A stretch of DNA of 64,000 bases from Planctomycetota bacterium (GTDB taxonomy: Bacteria; Planctomycetota; UBA1135; GCA-002748355). Positions 50,912 through 60,667 of the stretch are shown in pieces. The notes beneath the pieces were generated by a model. That model searched no databases and had not been told where the DNA came from. It saw only the letters and a program-made list of their open reading frames with translations. The position numbers and the translations under genes are program-made. Within the stretch, counting starts at the first letter, position 1, and every line of letters starts with the position of its first letter. The stretch lies in the NCBI GenBank assembly GCA_027021385.1, contig JALUUL010000069.1, positions 156,145-220,144 of the forward strand, read 5' to 3'.

Positions 50912-51898
50912 TCAGGCCAGGGGGCAGGCGGCGAAGTGGTCGGTCGAGACCTCGAGTAGGGCGGGGACCTCCTCCGCACAGGAGGGCTTCGCGATCGGGC
51001 AGCGCGTGCGGAACGGGCAGCCCGAGGGCTTGTTCAGGGGACTCGGGATCTCCCCTTCCAATCGGATGCGTTCCGGCCGGTCGAGGTCGGGGTCGGGAAG
51101 GGGGACCGCGCTGAGGAGGGCCTTGGTGTAGGGATGGACGGGGTTCCTGTAGACCTCTCCGGCGGGTCCGTACTCGACGAGGTTGCCGAGATACATGACG
51201 GCGATGCGATGGCTGATGTGCTCGACGACCGAGAGATCGTGGGCGATGAAGAGGTAGGTCAGGCCGAATTCCTCCTGGAGGTCCATCATCAGGTTGATGA
51301 CCTGGGCCTGGATCGAGACATCGAGGGCGGAAACCGGCTCGTCCGCGACGAGGAGCCTGGGCCGGGTCGCCAGGGACCTGGCGATTCCGACCCGTTGTCT
51401 CTGCCCCCCCGAGAACTCGTGCGGGTATCGGAAGGCCTGCTCGGGGGTCAGCCCCACCTTTTCGAGGAGCCAGGCGACCCGATCGTCCCGCTCCTTCAGG
51501 CCGAGTTCCGGCTCATGCACGGTGAGGGGCTCGGCCACGATGTCGCCGACCGACCAGCGGGGGTTCAGCGAGGAATAGGGATCCTGGTAGATCATCTGGA
51601 TCTCGGCCCGAATCGGCCGCATCTCGCCCCGGCTCAGGCGGGCGAGGTCTTGGACCGTGCCGTCCTTCCTGCGGAAGAGGATCGAGCCTCCGGTGATCTT
51701 CAAGAGCCGCATGACCGCCTTGCCCAGGGTGGTCTTGCCGCATCCGGACTCTCCGACGAGGCCGAGGGTCTCCCCCTCGCGGATCTCGAGGCTGACTCCG
51801 TCCACGGCCTTGACCTCGCCGATCCGCTTCAGGAACACCCCCCCGTGGATCGGGTAGTGCACCTTGAGGTCCTTCAGTTCGAGGAGGGGCCGGCTCAT
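50912..51898 (-). CDS. Peptide ABC transporter ATP-binding protein (OppF/DppF type)
   Basis: 328 residues. Walker [13 protein letters not shown], signature [19 protein letters not shown], Walker [17 protein letters not shown], and the Opp/Dpp-specific C-terminal Cys cluster [15 protein letters not shown] (Fe-S in related proteins). One of two ATPases of the importer; last gene of the operon. ATG overlaps the stop of the preceding ATPase gene (ATGA). Confidence 0.93.
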   Translation of the reverse strand: MSRPLLELKDLKVHYPIHGGVFLKRIGEVKAVDGVSLEIREGETLGLVGESGCGKTTLGKAVMRLLKITGGSILFRRKDGTVQDLARLSRGEMRPIRAEIQMIYQDPYSSLNPRWSVGDIVAEPLTVHEPELGLKERDDRVAWLLEKVGLTPEQAFRYPHEFSGGQRQRVGIARSLATRPRLLVADEPVSALDVSIQAQVINLMMDLQEEFGLTYLFIAHDLSVVEHISHRIAVMYLGNLVEYGPAGEVYRNPVHPYTKALLSAVPLPDPDLDRPERIRLEGEIPSPLNKPSGCPFRTRCPIAKPSCAEEVPALLEVSTDHFAACPLA

Positions 51899-52929
51899 TC
51901 CCCGCCTCCTTTCCTCTCCCCGACGGGGAGGGGTTCGACGAGATGGCACCTGCAGTAACGCCCGGGTTCGATCTCTCGGAGCTCGGGTTCCTCGAGGTCG
52001 CAGCGTTCGGTTCTCTCGGGGCAGCGGGTCGCGAACTTGCAGCCCTTCGGCATGTCCAGGATGCTCGGGACGATGCCGGGGATCGTCGACAGGCGTGGGG
52101 GCTTCTCCTTGTCAGGACGGGGAAGCGATAGGAGCAAGCCCCTCGTGTAGGGGTGGAGGGGGGCGCGGAACAGGGGACCCACGTCCGCGATCTCCTGGAT
52201 CTTGCCGCCGTACATGACGGCGACGCGCCGGCACGTCTCGGCGACGACGGCCAGATCGTGGGTGATCAGGAGGATCGAGGAGTTCCCGGTCTTCTTCCGG
52301 ACTTCGAGCATGAGTTCCAGGATCTGCGCCTGGATGGTCACGTCCAGGGCGGTCGTCGGTTCGTCGGCGATCAGGAGGTCCGGTTCGAGGGAAAGGGCCA
52401 TCGCGATCATCGCGCGCTGGCGCATCCCCCCCGAGAACTGGTGGGGGAAGTTCTTCAGCCGCCGCCCGCCGTCGGGAATGCCGACCAGTTCGAGCATTTC
52501 GGCGGCGCGGTCCCGGGCCTGCTCCTTGCTCATGCCGGCGTGCCGCCTCAGGGCCTCGGTCAACTGGAATCCGATCGTGAAGACCGGGTTCAGGGCCGTC
52601 ATCGGTTCCTGGAAGATCATCGAGATCCTGTTGCCTCGGATCTTCCGCATCTCGCTCCAGGAGAGCTTCAGGAGATCCTTCCCCCGGAACAGGATCTCTC
52701 CCCCGACGATCCTGCCGGGAGGATCGGGGATCAGGCGGAGGATCGAGAGGGAGGTCACCGACTTCCCGCTTCCCGATTCCCCGACGAGCCCGAAGACCTC
52801 GTTCTCCCGGATCCGGAAGCTGACGCCGTCGACGGCCTTCGCGGTCCTTCCCTCCACGTCGAACCAGGTCTTCAGGTCGCGGACTTCGAGGAGGACGCGT
52901 TCTTCGTCGGATTCTTCGTGCGGGTTCAT
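51895..52929 (-). CDS. Peptide ABC transporter ATP-binding protein (OppD/DppD type)
   Basis: 344 residues. Walker [14 protein letters not shown], signature [29 protein letters not shown] (with Walker B), and a C-terminal [14 protein letters not shown]ys cluster typical of OppD/DppD. It energises import together with the OppF-like protein. In E. coli YejF these two halves are fused; here they are separate. ATG overlaps the oppC-like stop by 4 bp. Confidence 0.93.
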   Translation of the reverse strand: MNPHEESDEERVLLEVRDLKTWFDVEGRTAKAVDGVSFRIRENEVFGLVGESGSGKSVTSLSILRLIPDPPGRIVGGEILFRGKDLLKLSWSEMRKIRGNRISMIFQEPMTALNPVFTIGFQLTEALRRHAGMSKEQARDRAAEMLELVGIPDGGRRLKNFPHQFSGGMRQRAMIAMALSLEPDLLIADEPTTALDVTIQAQILELMLEVRKKTGNSSILLITHDLAVVAETCRRVAVMYGGKIQEIADVGPLFRAPLHPYTRGLLLSLPRPDKEKPPRLSTIPGIVPSILDMPKGCKFATRCPERTERCDLEEPELREIEPGRYCRCHLVEPLPVGERKGGGE

Positions 52930-54323
52930 CGAAGCCTCGAGAAGACCTTGGGGTCGAAGGCCTCGCGCACCGCCTCGCCGACCATGACGACCATGAACAG
53001 GGTCAGCGAGAGGGCGACGACGGGGACGGTGACCAGGTAAGGATGGAACTTGACGTTCTCGAGGCCCATTCGGAGGAGGGCTCCCCAACTCGGTGTCCCC
53101 GGAGGGAGGCCGAAGCCCAGGTAGTCGAGGCTGACGAGCGATCCGATGTAGGCCACGATGCCGAAGGGGGCGAAGGTCACGACGGGGACCATGGCGTTCG
53201 GAAGGATGTGCTTGACGATGATCTTCCAGTCGGAGACCCCCGCTCCGATCGCCGCCTGGACGTAGTCCTTCGCCTTCTCCCTGTAGAACTCCCCGCGGAC
53301 GTAGAACGTGATGCCGAGCCAGCTTCGCAGGACGATCATCAGGACGGCCAGCATCAGGAAGTTCGGGGTCATGAGGGACCCGATCAGCATGATCGTGAAG
53401 AGAAAGGGGATGCTCCCCCAGATCTCGACGAAGCGCTGCGAGAGGATGTCGACCCATCCTCCGAAGTAGCCCTGGATCCCGCCGACGAGGATGCCGACGA
53501 AGTAGCCGACGAAGGCGACGATCAATGCGAATGCGACCGAGATCCGGTATCCGTAGAGCAGGAGCACGAGGACGTCGCGGCCGGAGGTCGTCGTGCCGAG
53601 GGGGATCCCGAGTTCGAGGGACGGCGAATTCGGCGGGCGCTCCTCGATGTCCGTGCGGACCTTGTTCGGAGAAAAGGGGTAGAGGGTCGGAAGGATCCAG
53701 GCCTCGCCGCTCTCGAAGTCCTTCCTCGCGGCGAGGACTGTTTCATACTGTCCTTTCCTCTTCTCGTAGGCGGCTTTCCGCCGGGCGTACCGTTCCCGCT
53801 GGAACTCGGAGGCGTCCTTCCCGGGAGGCGACAGGCGCTTGAAGCGCTTCTCCGCCCGGCGCATCTTCTCCTCCGCCTTTCGGATCTCCGGCCGCAGCGC
53901 GTCCGGGTTCTCGATGCATTTCCGGAAGAACGCGTAATCGACCTCGTTCTCCCCGGCCTGTCCGAAGTCCTTCCTGCTGTGGAAGGAGGAGATCGGAAGG
54001 AAGAACAGGGCCTTGCCCGCCCATTCCTCGACCGCGGGGAACGCGACGCGGCCCTTGAAGCCGATCGCGAGAGGCCTGTGGTTGACGATCAGCTCGAGGA
54101 ACAGGGAGATGACGAAGGTGATCGAGAGGAAGAGGAAGGACCAGTAGCCGCGCTTGATCCTCTTGAAGCGCTGGATGCGCTTCGCCGTGATCGGGGTCAT
54201 CCTCATCCTGAAGCCGAGCCGGCGTCCGATCCCCGCGGCGGCCTTCGGGATGCCTCTCGTCGTCAGCCACCAGCCTCCGACGAAGACGACTGCGAGATAG
54301 ATCGCTGTTCCCAGGGTCCCCAT
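52926..54323 (-). CDS. Peptide ABC transporter permease, YejE/OppC-like
   Basis: 465 residues. Permease core LGTTTSGRDVLVLLLYGYRISVAFALIVAF and the EAA region YREKAKDYVQAAIGAGVSDWKIIVKHILPN. Like YejE, it starts with a helix (YWSFLFLSITFVISLFLELIV) and carries a large extracytoplasmic insert, here a charged coiled-coil-like stretch (residues ~115-205). Unlike YejE, about 40 residues with another membrane helix precede the usual start. ATG 7 bp after the oppB-like stop. Confidence 0.9.
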   Translation of the reverse strand: MGTLGTAIYLAVVFVGGWWLTTRGIPKAAAGIGRRLGFRMRMTPITAKRIQRFKRIKRGYWSFLFLSITFVISLFLELIVNHRPLAIGFKGRVAFPAVEEWAGKALFFLPISSFHSRKDFGQAGENEVDYAFFRKCIENPDALRPEIRKAEEKMRRAEKRFKRLSPPGKDASEFQRERYARRKAAYEKRKGQYETVLAARKDFESGEAWILPTLYPFSPNKVRTDIEERPPNSPSLELGIPLGTTTSGRDVLVLLLYGYRISVAFALIVAFVGYFVGILVGGIQGYFGGWVDILSQRFVEIWGSIPFLFTIMLIGSLMTPNFLMLAVLMIVLRSWLGITFYVRGEFYREKAKDYVQAAIGAGVSDWKIIVKHILPNAMVPVVTFAPFGIVAYIGSLVSLDYLGFGLPPGTPSWGALLRMGLENVKFHPYLVTVPVVALSLTLFMVVMVGEAVREAFDPKVFSRLR

Positions 54324-54330
54324 GGCCGAT

Positions 54331-55425
54331 TCAGGAGAAACGGACCCTGGGGTCGACCAGGGCCAGGACGATGTCGGAGAGGATGTTGCCGACGAGACGG
54401 ATCAGGACCCCGAAGGTCAGGATGCCCATCAGGACCGGGTAGTCGCGGACGATCAGGGAGTTGTAGCCGAGAAGGCCCATCCCCGGGATGTTGCAGGTCT
54501 TCTCGATCAGGAAGGAGCCCGCGAAGAGCAGCCCGATCGCTCCTCCGATCCCGACGCAGATCGGAATCAGCGAGTTCCGCAGGGCGTGGAGGAATACGAC
54601 TCTCCTCTCGCTGAGTCCCTTCGCGAAGGCCGTGCGTACGTAGTCCGCCCCCAGATTGTCGAGGAGGGAGTTCTTCATCAGGATCGTCATCGTCGCGAAC
54701 CCGGCCATCATGTAGGCGATCAACGGGATGAAGGTGTGGGAGAGCTGGTCCTTGATGCACCACCAGGTTTCCCCCTTCGCCCACATCGCGTCCCAGTTCT
54801 CGGAGCGGAAGTTTCCGAGGGGGAACCAGTTCATCCCGAAGTTGTCGGTCGCAAAAAGCAGCATCAGGGCGAGGGCGGCGACGAATCCCGGAATCGAATA
54901 CCCGATGAACACCAGGATCGAGGTCGCGGTGTCGAAGACGCTGCGGTGTTTGAGCGCCTTGAACACTCCCAGCGGAATGCAGACGATCCAGGTCGCGAGA
55001 TAGCCGATCAGGCCGAAGTAGATCGAGATCGGGAACTTGGAGACGATCGTGTCCAGGACCGGGTCGTTCCAGCGGTAGGAGGTTCCGAAATCGCCCTGGA
55101 GGATGCCGCTGAACCGGCCTTCCTTGTGTTCGTCCGGATAGAGCCCCAACCAGACCAGGTATCCGATGAAGATCGGTTTGTCGAGCTTGTAGAACTTCCG
55201 CAACTGCTCGAGGGCTTCCTTCGGAAGGGTCGTTTCCCCCGTCTGGGAGATGTCGCCGCCGCCTCCGCCCCCCTCGGCTTGACTCGCGAGCATCTGCAGC
55301 CTCGCCTGTTCGATCGGGCCTCCCGGGGCGAGCCGCATGATCGCGTAGACGAGGAAGGTGATGCACGCGAAAGTCACCGGGACGAGAGCGAGGCGCCGGA
55401 TGAAGTAACTCGCCATCCCGTGCAC
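54331..55425 (-). CDS. Peptide ABC transporter permease, YejB/OppB-like
   Basis: 364 residues. Six membrane helices with the OppB N-terminus SYFIRRLALVPVTFACITFLVYAIMRLAPG and the EAA loop YVRTAFAKGLSERRVVFLHALRNSLIPI. An extracytoplasmic loop (residues ~40-115) includes a G6 run (GGGGGG). GTG at 55425 is chosen because AAGGAGGT lies about 5 bp upstream; an ATG 9 bp later is possible. Pairs with the YejE-like protein to form the channel. Confidence 0.92.
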   Translation of the reverse strand: MHGMASYFIRRLALVPVTFACITFLVYAIMRLAPGGPIEQARLQMLASQAEGGGGGGDISQTGETTLPKEALEQLRKFYKLDKPIFIGYLVWLGLYPDEHKEGRFSGILQGDFGTSYRWNDPVLDTIVSKFPISIYFGLIGYLATWIVCIPLGVFKALKHRSVFDTATSILVFIGYSIPGFVAALALMLLFATDNFGMNWFPLGNFRSENWDAMWAKGETWWCIKDQLSHTFIPLIAYMMAGFATMTILMKNSLLDNLGADYVRTAFAKGLSERRVVFLHALRNSLIPICVGIGGAIGLLFAGSFLIEKTCNIPGMGLLGYNSLIVRDYPVLMGILTFGVLIRLVGNILSDIVLALVDPRVRFS

Positions 55426-55463
55426 CGTGACCTCCTTGCGGCTCCGTCAGGGACGTTCCGGTT

Positions 55464-57425
55464 TCAACGGGTCTTCTCGTCCCAGTAGCGGACCTCTTCC
55501 GGCCCCTGGGGGAGGGAGGCGCCGTTTCGGCGGGCTTCCTCGAGCTCCTTCTCCTTCTCGGGGTCGAACCACCAGAAGGCCATGACCTGCGCCTGGGGGA
55601 GATCTCCGATCTTCGAGAAGTAGCTCTCCGGATGACCGAACTTCCTCCAGTAGAGGATCCGGTCGTAGTTCGCGTACCAGCCGAGGGCGTACGGGTATTC
55701 CTTGAAGATCAGCGAGTCGACCTTGCGGATGATCTTCTTCTGCTCCTCCCGGTCGAGAACCACGTTGTAGCGTTTCAGGAGTTCATCGACTTCCTGGCTC
55801 TTGAAGCCGGGGAGGTTGTTGTTCTGGGTCTTGTCGGCGAGGGAGGAGCGCCAGGAGGTCTCGGGATTCGGGAAGAGGAGACCCGTCCAACTCCAGAAGA
55901 CGATCGAGAAGTTCCGCTCCCAGACGTTCTTGATCAGGGTGGAGGGGTCGATGAGCTTCAGGTTGAACCTGATCCCCGCGTCCTCGTAGTCCTCCTTGAC
56001 GACGAGCCAGATCCTCTCCCAGCTCTGATAGGCGTACTGGAGAGTGACCTCGAGGACCCTGCCCTTTTCGTCGACGAGGTAGCCGTCGTCGTTCCGGTCC
56101 TTGAAGCCGGCGGCCCAGAGGAGTTCCTCCGCCTTGTCGGGATCGAAGCGGATCTTGGGGTTCCCCTCCGGGTTTCCCCAGTCCCGGCCCGGGAAGTAGG
56201 AGTCGATCAACTCGTACTGGTTGTAGAAGAGCTTCTCGTTGAGGCGCTCTCGATTGAAGAGATGGGCGAACGCCAGCCGCACCCTCTTGTCCGAGAACGG
56301 CCATTTCCGCATGTTGAAGCAGAGCCCGCCGAATCCCTGGGGGGATTTGTTGAAGATCTTCCGGCGCTGGACCCAGCCCTTCTGGATGATCTCCTCCTTA
56401 GGGATCTCCTGCACCCAACGCTGGGCTCTCGAAACGATGTAGTAGTCGAGCTCGCCGGCCTTGAACTTCTCGTATTCGAGTTCCTGTTCGCGGATGACGA
56501 CGAACTTCAAGGTCTCGAAGTTGAAGGTCCACTTGGCCCAGGTCTCGTCCTCGGCCCACCAGTCGTGGCGGCGCTCGAGTGTGATGTACTCGCCCTTCTT
56601 GATCCCGTTCTCGGCAAGGCGGTAGGGGCCGGATCCGGGCATGAACTTCCAGTTGTATCCCTTGATGAACTCCTCTCCCGGAACGTCGATGAAGCGTTTG
56701 GGGTAGATCAGCATGCCCCCGAAGTAGAGGAAGAGCCGCCAGTTCAGCTTCTTCGTCGTGACCTTCACCGTGTATTCGTCCACGACGACGGGTTCGTGGT
56801 AACCCTCGAAGAAGGTCATGTGGTTGGAGGGGTCGTTCCGATCCTCCTTGACCCTGTGCCACCAGTTGGCCTTGATGTCCTCCGCGGTCACGGGGCTGCC
56901 GTCGGAGAAGTGGGCCCGCTCGTCGATCCGGAACCAGAAGGTCTGCTGGGAGTTCTCGAGGTCGGTCTCGATTTTCCATTCCTTGGCCAGCATCGGAATG
57001 AAGGCCTCGGTGTTGGAATGGATCTGGATCAGCGATTCGTATTGGAGGTTGTGGAGCGTCGAGATCGTCGTGAGCCGGGAGTTGGGACCCTGGGCTCGAA
57101 GGGTCGGAGGGAAGGACCTCCATACCGAGCGCAACGGCCTGTCTTTCACGACGCGCTGGGCTCGGGGATCTCCGAGGGGGGGGTAGTCCCCCCCGTTCTG
57201 CCAGCCTTCCTCCCGCATGGCCTTGGCGAGAGCCTTCTCGGCGAGGGCCTCGAGCCTTTCCGAACCCCCGAGAGAGCGGGGCAGGGCCGCGCTCCCGGGT
57301 GCGGGATCCGAGGGGGCTTTGGCCTCGGGTCCGCGGGGCAGAAAAGCCAGGAAGACCAGGAAGACCGCGGCCGTCGCCGGGGCGGCCCGGAACGGAAGGG
57401 GGAGTCGGGGGATGAACGGGCCCAT
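55464..57425 (-). CDS. Peptide ABC transporter substrate-binding protein, YejA/OppA-like
   Basis: 653 residues. Signal peptide (residues ~10-35, FRAAPATAAVFLVFLAFLPRG). SBP family 5 motifs: FWFRIDERAHFSDGSPVTAEDIKANWW, GSGPYRLAENGIKKGEYITLERRHDWW and YEKFKAGELDYYIVSRAQRW, as in YejA, which binds microcin C-like or other peptides. First gene of a five-gene importer operon, driven by a promoter at 57481-57508. ATG with GAAGGAA upstream. Confidence 0.92.
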   Translation of the reverse strand: MGPFIPRLPLPFRAAPATAAVFLVFLAFLPRGPEAKAPSDPAPGSAALPRSLGGSERLEALAEKALAKAMREEGWQNGGDYPPLGDPRAQRVVKDRPLRSVWRSFPPTLRAQGPNSRLTTISTLHNLQYESLIQIHSNTEAFIPMLAKEWKIETDLENSQQTFWFRIDERAHFSDGSPVTAEDIKANWWHRVKEDRNDPSNHMTFFEGYHEPVVVDEYTVKVTTKKLNWRLFLYFGGMLIYPKRFIDVPGEEFIKGYNWKFMPGSGPYRLAENGIKKGEYITLERRHDWWAEDETWAKWTFNFETLKFVVIREQELEYEKFKAGELDYYIVSRAQRWVQEIPKEEIIQKGWVQRRKIFNKSPQGFGGLCFNMRKWPFSDKRVRLAFAHLFNRERLNEKLFYNQYELIDSYFPGRDWGNPEGNPKIRFDPDKAEELLWAAGFKDRNDDGYLVDEKGRVLEVTLQYAYQSWERIWLVVKEDYEDAGIRFNLKLIDPSTLIKNVWERNFSIVFWSWTGLLFPNPETSWRSSLADKTQNNNLPGFKSQEVDELLKRYNVVLDREEQKKIIRKVDSLIFKEYPYALGWYANYDRILYWRKFGHPESYFSKIGDLPQAQVMAFWWFDPEKEKELEEARRNGASLPQGPEEVRYWDEKTR

Positions 57426-57480
57426 GATGTTCCTTCGAAAGGTCGGGGACGGCGGCTCCCCTGGAGCCGGGGGCCCGCCA

Positions 57481-57508
57481 AGGTTAGGGGGGGGGGAGAA
57501 GGGGTCAA
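57481..57508 (-). promoter_or_regulatory. oppA promoter with G10/C10 tract in the spacer
   Basis: On the minus strand TTGACC (-35, 57508-57503) and TAACCT (-10, 57486-57481) are 16 bp apart, and ten of the spacer bases are a single C run (plus-strand G10, 57487-57496). Start of transcription would be near 57474, leaving a ~50-base leader. Slippage of such tracts changes spacer length and promoter strength in some bacteria. Confidence 0.5.
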
Positions 57509-57585
57509 GTTCGGGCGGATCAAGGGGCCCCGGGGAGGATCGTCGCAGGGTTCGGGGGGTTCCGGACAACCGGCCCCCGGCGACC

Positions 57586-57591
57586 TAAGAT
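57586..57591 (+). promoter_or_regulatory. -10-like TAAGAT before the DUF6797 gene
   Basis: TAAGAT ends 7 bp before the ATG at 57599, the spacing of leaderless transcripts. No ribosome binding site is seen before this ATG, which supports leaderless expression. Confidence 0.35.
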
Positions 57592-57598
57592 CCGCTCC

Positions 57599-60500
57599 AT
57601 GTTCGAAACCCGCCTTCCTCCCTTCCTCCTCTGTCTCCTGAGTCTCTTCGCCCAGGGTCGCGACGCCCGCCCCCGGGGAGGGGGCCCCGCCGGGAAACCC
57701 GGGGACACGGAGGGTGGCGCTCCCGCCCGGAGGGAGATCCCCCCCGAAGAACTCATGGACTACGGACCCTTCCTGATGGGGACGATCGGTTCGCCGTCGG
57801 TCGGGGACCGGAACCGCGCCCTCAAGGGGATCGCCGTCCCGCTGGGGAGCGGCGGGCGGGCCGCCGGGGCGCTGGGGGGGGTGGTCTTCGACAGCGAACT
57901 CCTCCGTCCGGCCTTCGGGTGGCGGGGGGGATTCCTGAACCTGAGGGGTACGGCCTACGACGGAAGCCACGGAACCCACCCCGGGGCGAAGGGGGTGGAG
58001 TGGTTCTCGACCCGCCAGGCCCCCGGCCGGGGACGGAACGGGGACTGGAGGGATCCGCGGCCGATCCCCTACGGCCCCCTTCCCGAGGACCGGTATCTCG
58101 GCCTCTACCTCCACGGGCGGCAGGTGATCCTCTCCTACAGGATCGAAGGGCGGCGGATCCTGGAGCGCTACCGCTCGATCGGGAGCGGGGAGGGCTTCGT
58201 GATCCGGCGGGATCTCGAGATCGCGCCCGGAGGGGAGTCCCTGGAGCTTCGGGTCTTCGACGGAAAGGGGCGCCGTCGCGAGACGGGAGAGCGTCTCGTG
58301 CTCCATCGCGTGGAGCGGGAAGCTCCGGGCTTCGTCGCCTTCGGTCCCGCCCTTTTCGAGGGGGCGCCGGGGATCTTTGGCCCGCCCTCCCGGGAGGACT
58401 ACGCGGACGCCCATTCGGGGAACGGGGTGACGATGCGCTTCGTCGAGGGGGAGGGTCTGGCGGCCCCGCATCCGCGGGCCGGCGCGAAGGGGAGGCTTCT
58501 CCCGAGGCTCCAGGACGGGGAGGCCGCGAAGAACGACGACGACACGGCGCGCTGCGTCTGGTTCGACGGGGACCGCGCGCGCATCCACATCGATCTCCGC
58601 AAGGAAGTCGAGGTCCACCGCCTACAGGCCTACAGCTGGCATCGAAGCGACCGGGCGCCCCAGCGCTACGTCCTCTTCGGAACCCTCGCGGCGGAGCCCG
58701 ACGCCGCGGCGAAGGATCTCGAGAAGGCGGGCTGGACGCGGATCGCCGCGGTCGACACGACGAGCCTCGGACAGGGGGGCCGGCAGGTCTCGAGCCTCGG
58801 CGGATACCGGGGAGGACTCGGTCGATTCCGCCATCTTCTCCTCGATTGCGAGCGGCCCCTCGGCAGCGGAACGTTCTTCCACGAGATCGACGTATGGGCC
58901 GGGGGACGCAGGCCCCCGGTCGACGCCCTCGAGTTCCCGAGGGTCGAGTTCAGGGCCGCGGCGCTGAAGGGCGAGGGGGGACGCCTGGCCGAGACCGAGG
59001 AACAGGGCGGGGTCCGCTACGAACTCCGCGTGCCCCCTTCCCGGACCCCCGTTCTCCTCTCGCTCCTCTACTGGCGCGGGCGGCGGGAGGGCCTCCCGCT
59101 CTTCGAGCGCGTCCGATCGGAGGCCGCTCCTCCCTCCTCCCTCGAAGCCTTGACGAGGGGCGGACCCGCGCGGTGGGAGCCGTCCCTCGTGACCCGGGGG
59201 CGTCTCGGCCGGGGCCGCGGGGCCTACGTCGTCGACACCGTGGGGATTCCGGAGGAGAACCCCTGGCGTTCGAGGATGCGGCTCGCGGCCTTCGACTTCT
59301 TCCCGGGGGGGACCCGCGCCGCCGTCTCGACCTGGAACGGCGACGTCTGGACGGTCGAGGGCCTCGACGAGGACCTCGACGAATGCAGGTGGAAGCGTTT
59401 CGCGACCGGGCTCTTCGACCCCTTGGGGCTCAAGATCGTCGACGGGGTCGTGCACGTCCTCGGCCGGGACGGGATCACGCGGCTGCACGACCTGGACGGG
59501 GACGGGGAGGCCGATTTCTACGAGTGCTTCAACAACGAGGTGCTGATCACGAAGGCCTTCCATGAGTTCGCCTTCGATCTCCAGACCGACGACGAGGGGA
59601 ATTTCTACTTCGCGAAGGCGGGCCCGGTACGGGCCGGAGGCCGGGGCTTCGAGAAGATCCTCCCGCACCACGGCTGCCTCCTGAAGGTTCCGAAGGACGG
59701 AAAGGGCATCGAGGTCTTCGCGACGGGCCTGCGCGCGCCGAACGGGATCTCGATCGCGCCGAAGGGGGCGATGGGGACGACGGGGGTCGTCGCGACCTCG
59801 GGGGACAACGAGGGGACCTGGATGCCCCAGTGCCGCCTGAACTGGATCACGAAGGGGACGTTCTGCGGGGTTCCCGACACCTCCCATCGGGATCCGAGAC
59901 CGAAGACCTACGACGATCCGATCTGTTTCATCCCATGGCCGCAGGACAACTCGGGAGGCGGACAGGTCTGGGTGCCGGACGGCCGCTTCGGACCCTTCGA
60001 GGGGGACCTCCTCCACCTGTCCTACGGGACCTGCTCCCTCTTCAAGGCGATGGTCCAGCGGGATGGGGACCGGGTGCAGGGCGGAGTCGTCCGCTTCCCG
60101 CTCTCCTTCGCCTCGGGGATCATGCGCGCGCGCTTCAACGAACGCAGCGGGCAGCTCTGGGTCGTCGGGCTGAAGGGCTGGCAGACCAGCGCCGCCCGGA
60201 TCGGCTGTCTCCAGCGGGTGCGCTACACCGGGAAGCCCGTCCACATGCCCCGGCGCCTCTTCATCGGGACGCACGGCATCGCCCTGACCTTCACCTGCGA
60301 ACTCGATCCCGAGACGGCGGAGGATCCGGAGAGTTTCAGCGTGAAGCGCTGGAACTACCTATGGACGTCGAACTACGGATCCCCGGAGGTCTCCGTCGCG
60401 CATCCGGACCGGAAGGCCTCGACGAAGGGGGGGAAGGACCGTTATCGGAGCCGCGACCCGATGCCCGTCAAGAGCGCGCGGCTCTCGAAGGACCGGAAGA

Positions 60501-60667
60501 CGGTCTGGCTCGAACTCGACGACTTGAAGCGCGTCATGCAGATGGAGATCCGCTACAACCTGGATGCGAAGGACGGCGCTCTCCTGAAGGACCGGGTCTG
60601 GCTGACGGTCAACTGGCTGGGGGCCGATCCCCCGGAGTTCGCCTCCGGCGGGGGCGGTGGGCGATGA
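57599..60667 (+). CDS. DUF6797 / membrane-bound dehydrogenase-like secreted protein
   Basis: 1022 residues. Signal peptide LPPFLLCLLSLFAQG. Residues ~50-500 match the DUF6797 region (MDYGPFLMGTIGSPS, GIAVPLG, GGVVFDSELLRPAFGWRGGFLNLRGTAYDG). Residues ~560-1010 form a beta-propeller-like dehydrogenase part (STWNGDVWTVEGLDEDLD, LYWRG-type turns, and LRAPNGISIAPKG). Such proteins occur in Planctomycetota and Verrucomicrobiota beside c-type cytochromes and are thought to oxidise sugars or alcohols in the periplasm. Its TGA overlaps the ATG of the cytochrome gene. Confidence 0.8.
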   Translation: MFETRLPPFLLCLLSLFAQGRDARPRGGGPAGKPGDTEGGAPARREIPPEELMDYGPFLMGTIGSPSVGDRNRALKGIAVPLGSGGRAAGALGGVVFDSELLRPAFGWRGGFLNLRGTAYDGSHGTHPGAKGVEWFSTRQAPGRGRNGDWRDPRPIPYGPLPEDRYLGLYLHGRQVILSYRIEGRRILERYRSIGSGEGFVIRRDLEIAPGGESLELRVFDGKGRRRETGERLVLHRVEREAPGFVAFGPALFEGAPGIFGPPSREDYADAHSGNGVTMRFVEGEGLAAPHPRAGAKGRLLPRLQDGEAAKNDDDTARCVWFDGDRARIHIDLRKEVEVHRLQAYSWHRSDRAPQRYVLFGTLAAEPDAAAKDLEKAGWTRIAAVDTTSLGQGGRQVSSLGGYRGGLGRFRHLLLDCERPLGSGTFFHEIDVWAGGRRPPVDALEFPRVEFRAAALKGEGGRLAETEEQGGVRYELRVPPSRTPVLLSLLYWRGRREGLPLFERVRSEAAPPSSLEALTRGGPARWEPSLVTRGRLGRGRGAYVVDTVGIPEENPWRSRMRLAAFDFFPGGTRAAVSTWNGDVWTVEGLDEDLDECRWKRFATGLFDPLGLKIVDGVVHVLGRDGITRLHDLDGDGEADFYECFNNEVLITKAFHEFAFDLQTDDEGNFYFAKAGPVRAGGRGFEKILPHHGCLLKVPKDGKGIEVFATGLRAPNGISIAPKGAMGTTGVVATSGDNEGTWMPQCRLNWITKGTFCGVPDTSHRDPRPKTYDDPICFIPWPQDNSGGGQVWVPDGRFGPFEGDLLHLSYGTCSLFKAMVQRDGDRVQGGVVRFPLSFASGIMRARFNERSGQLWVVGLKGWQTSAARIGCLQRVRYTGKPVHMPRRLFIGTHGIALTFTCELDPETAEDPESFSVKRWNYLWTSNYGSPEVSVAHPDRKASTKGGKDRYRSRDPMPVKSARLSKDRKTVWLELDDLKRVMQMEIRYNLDAKDGALLKDRVWLTVNWLGADPPEFASGGGGGR

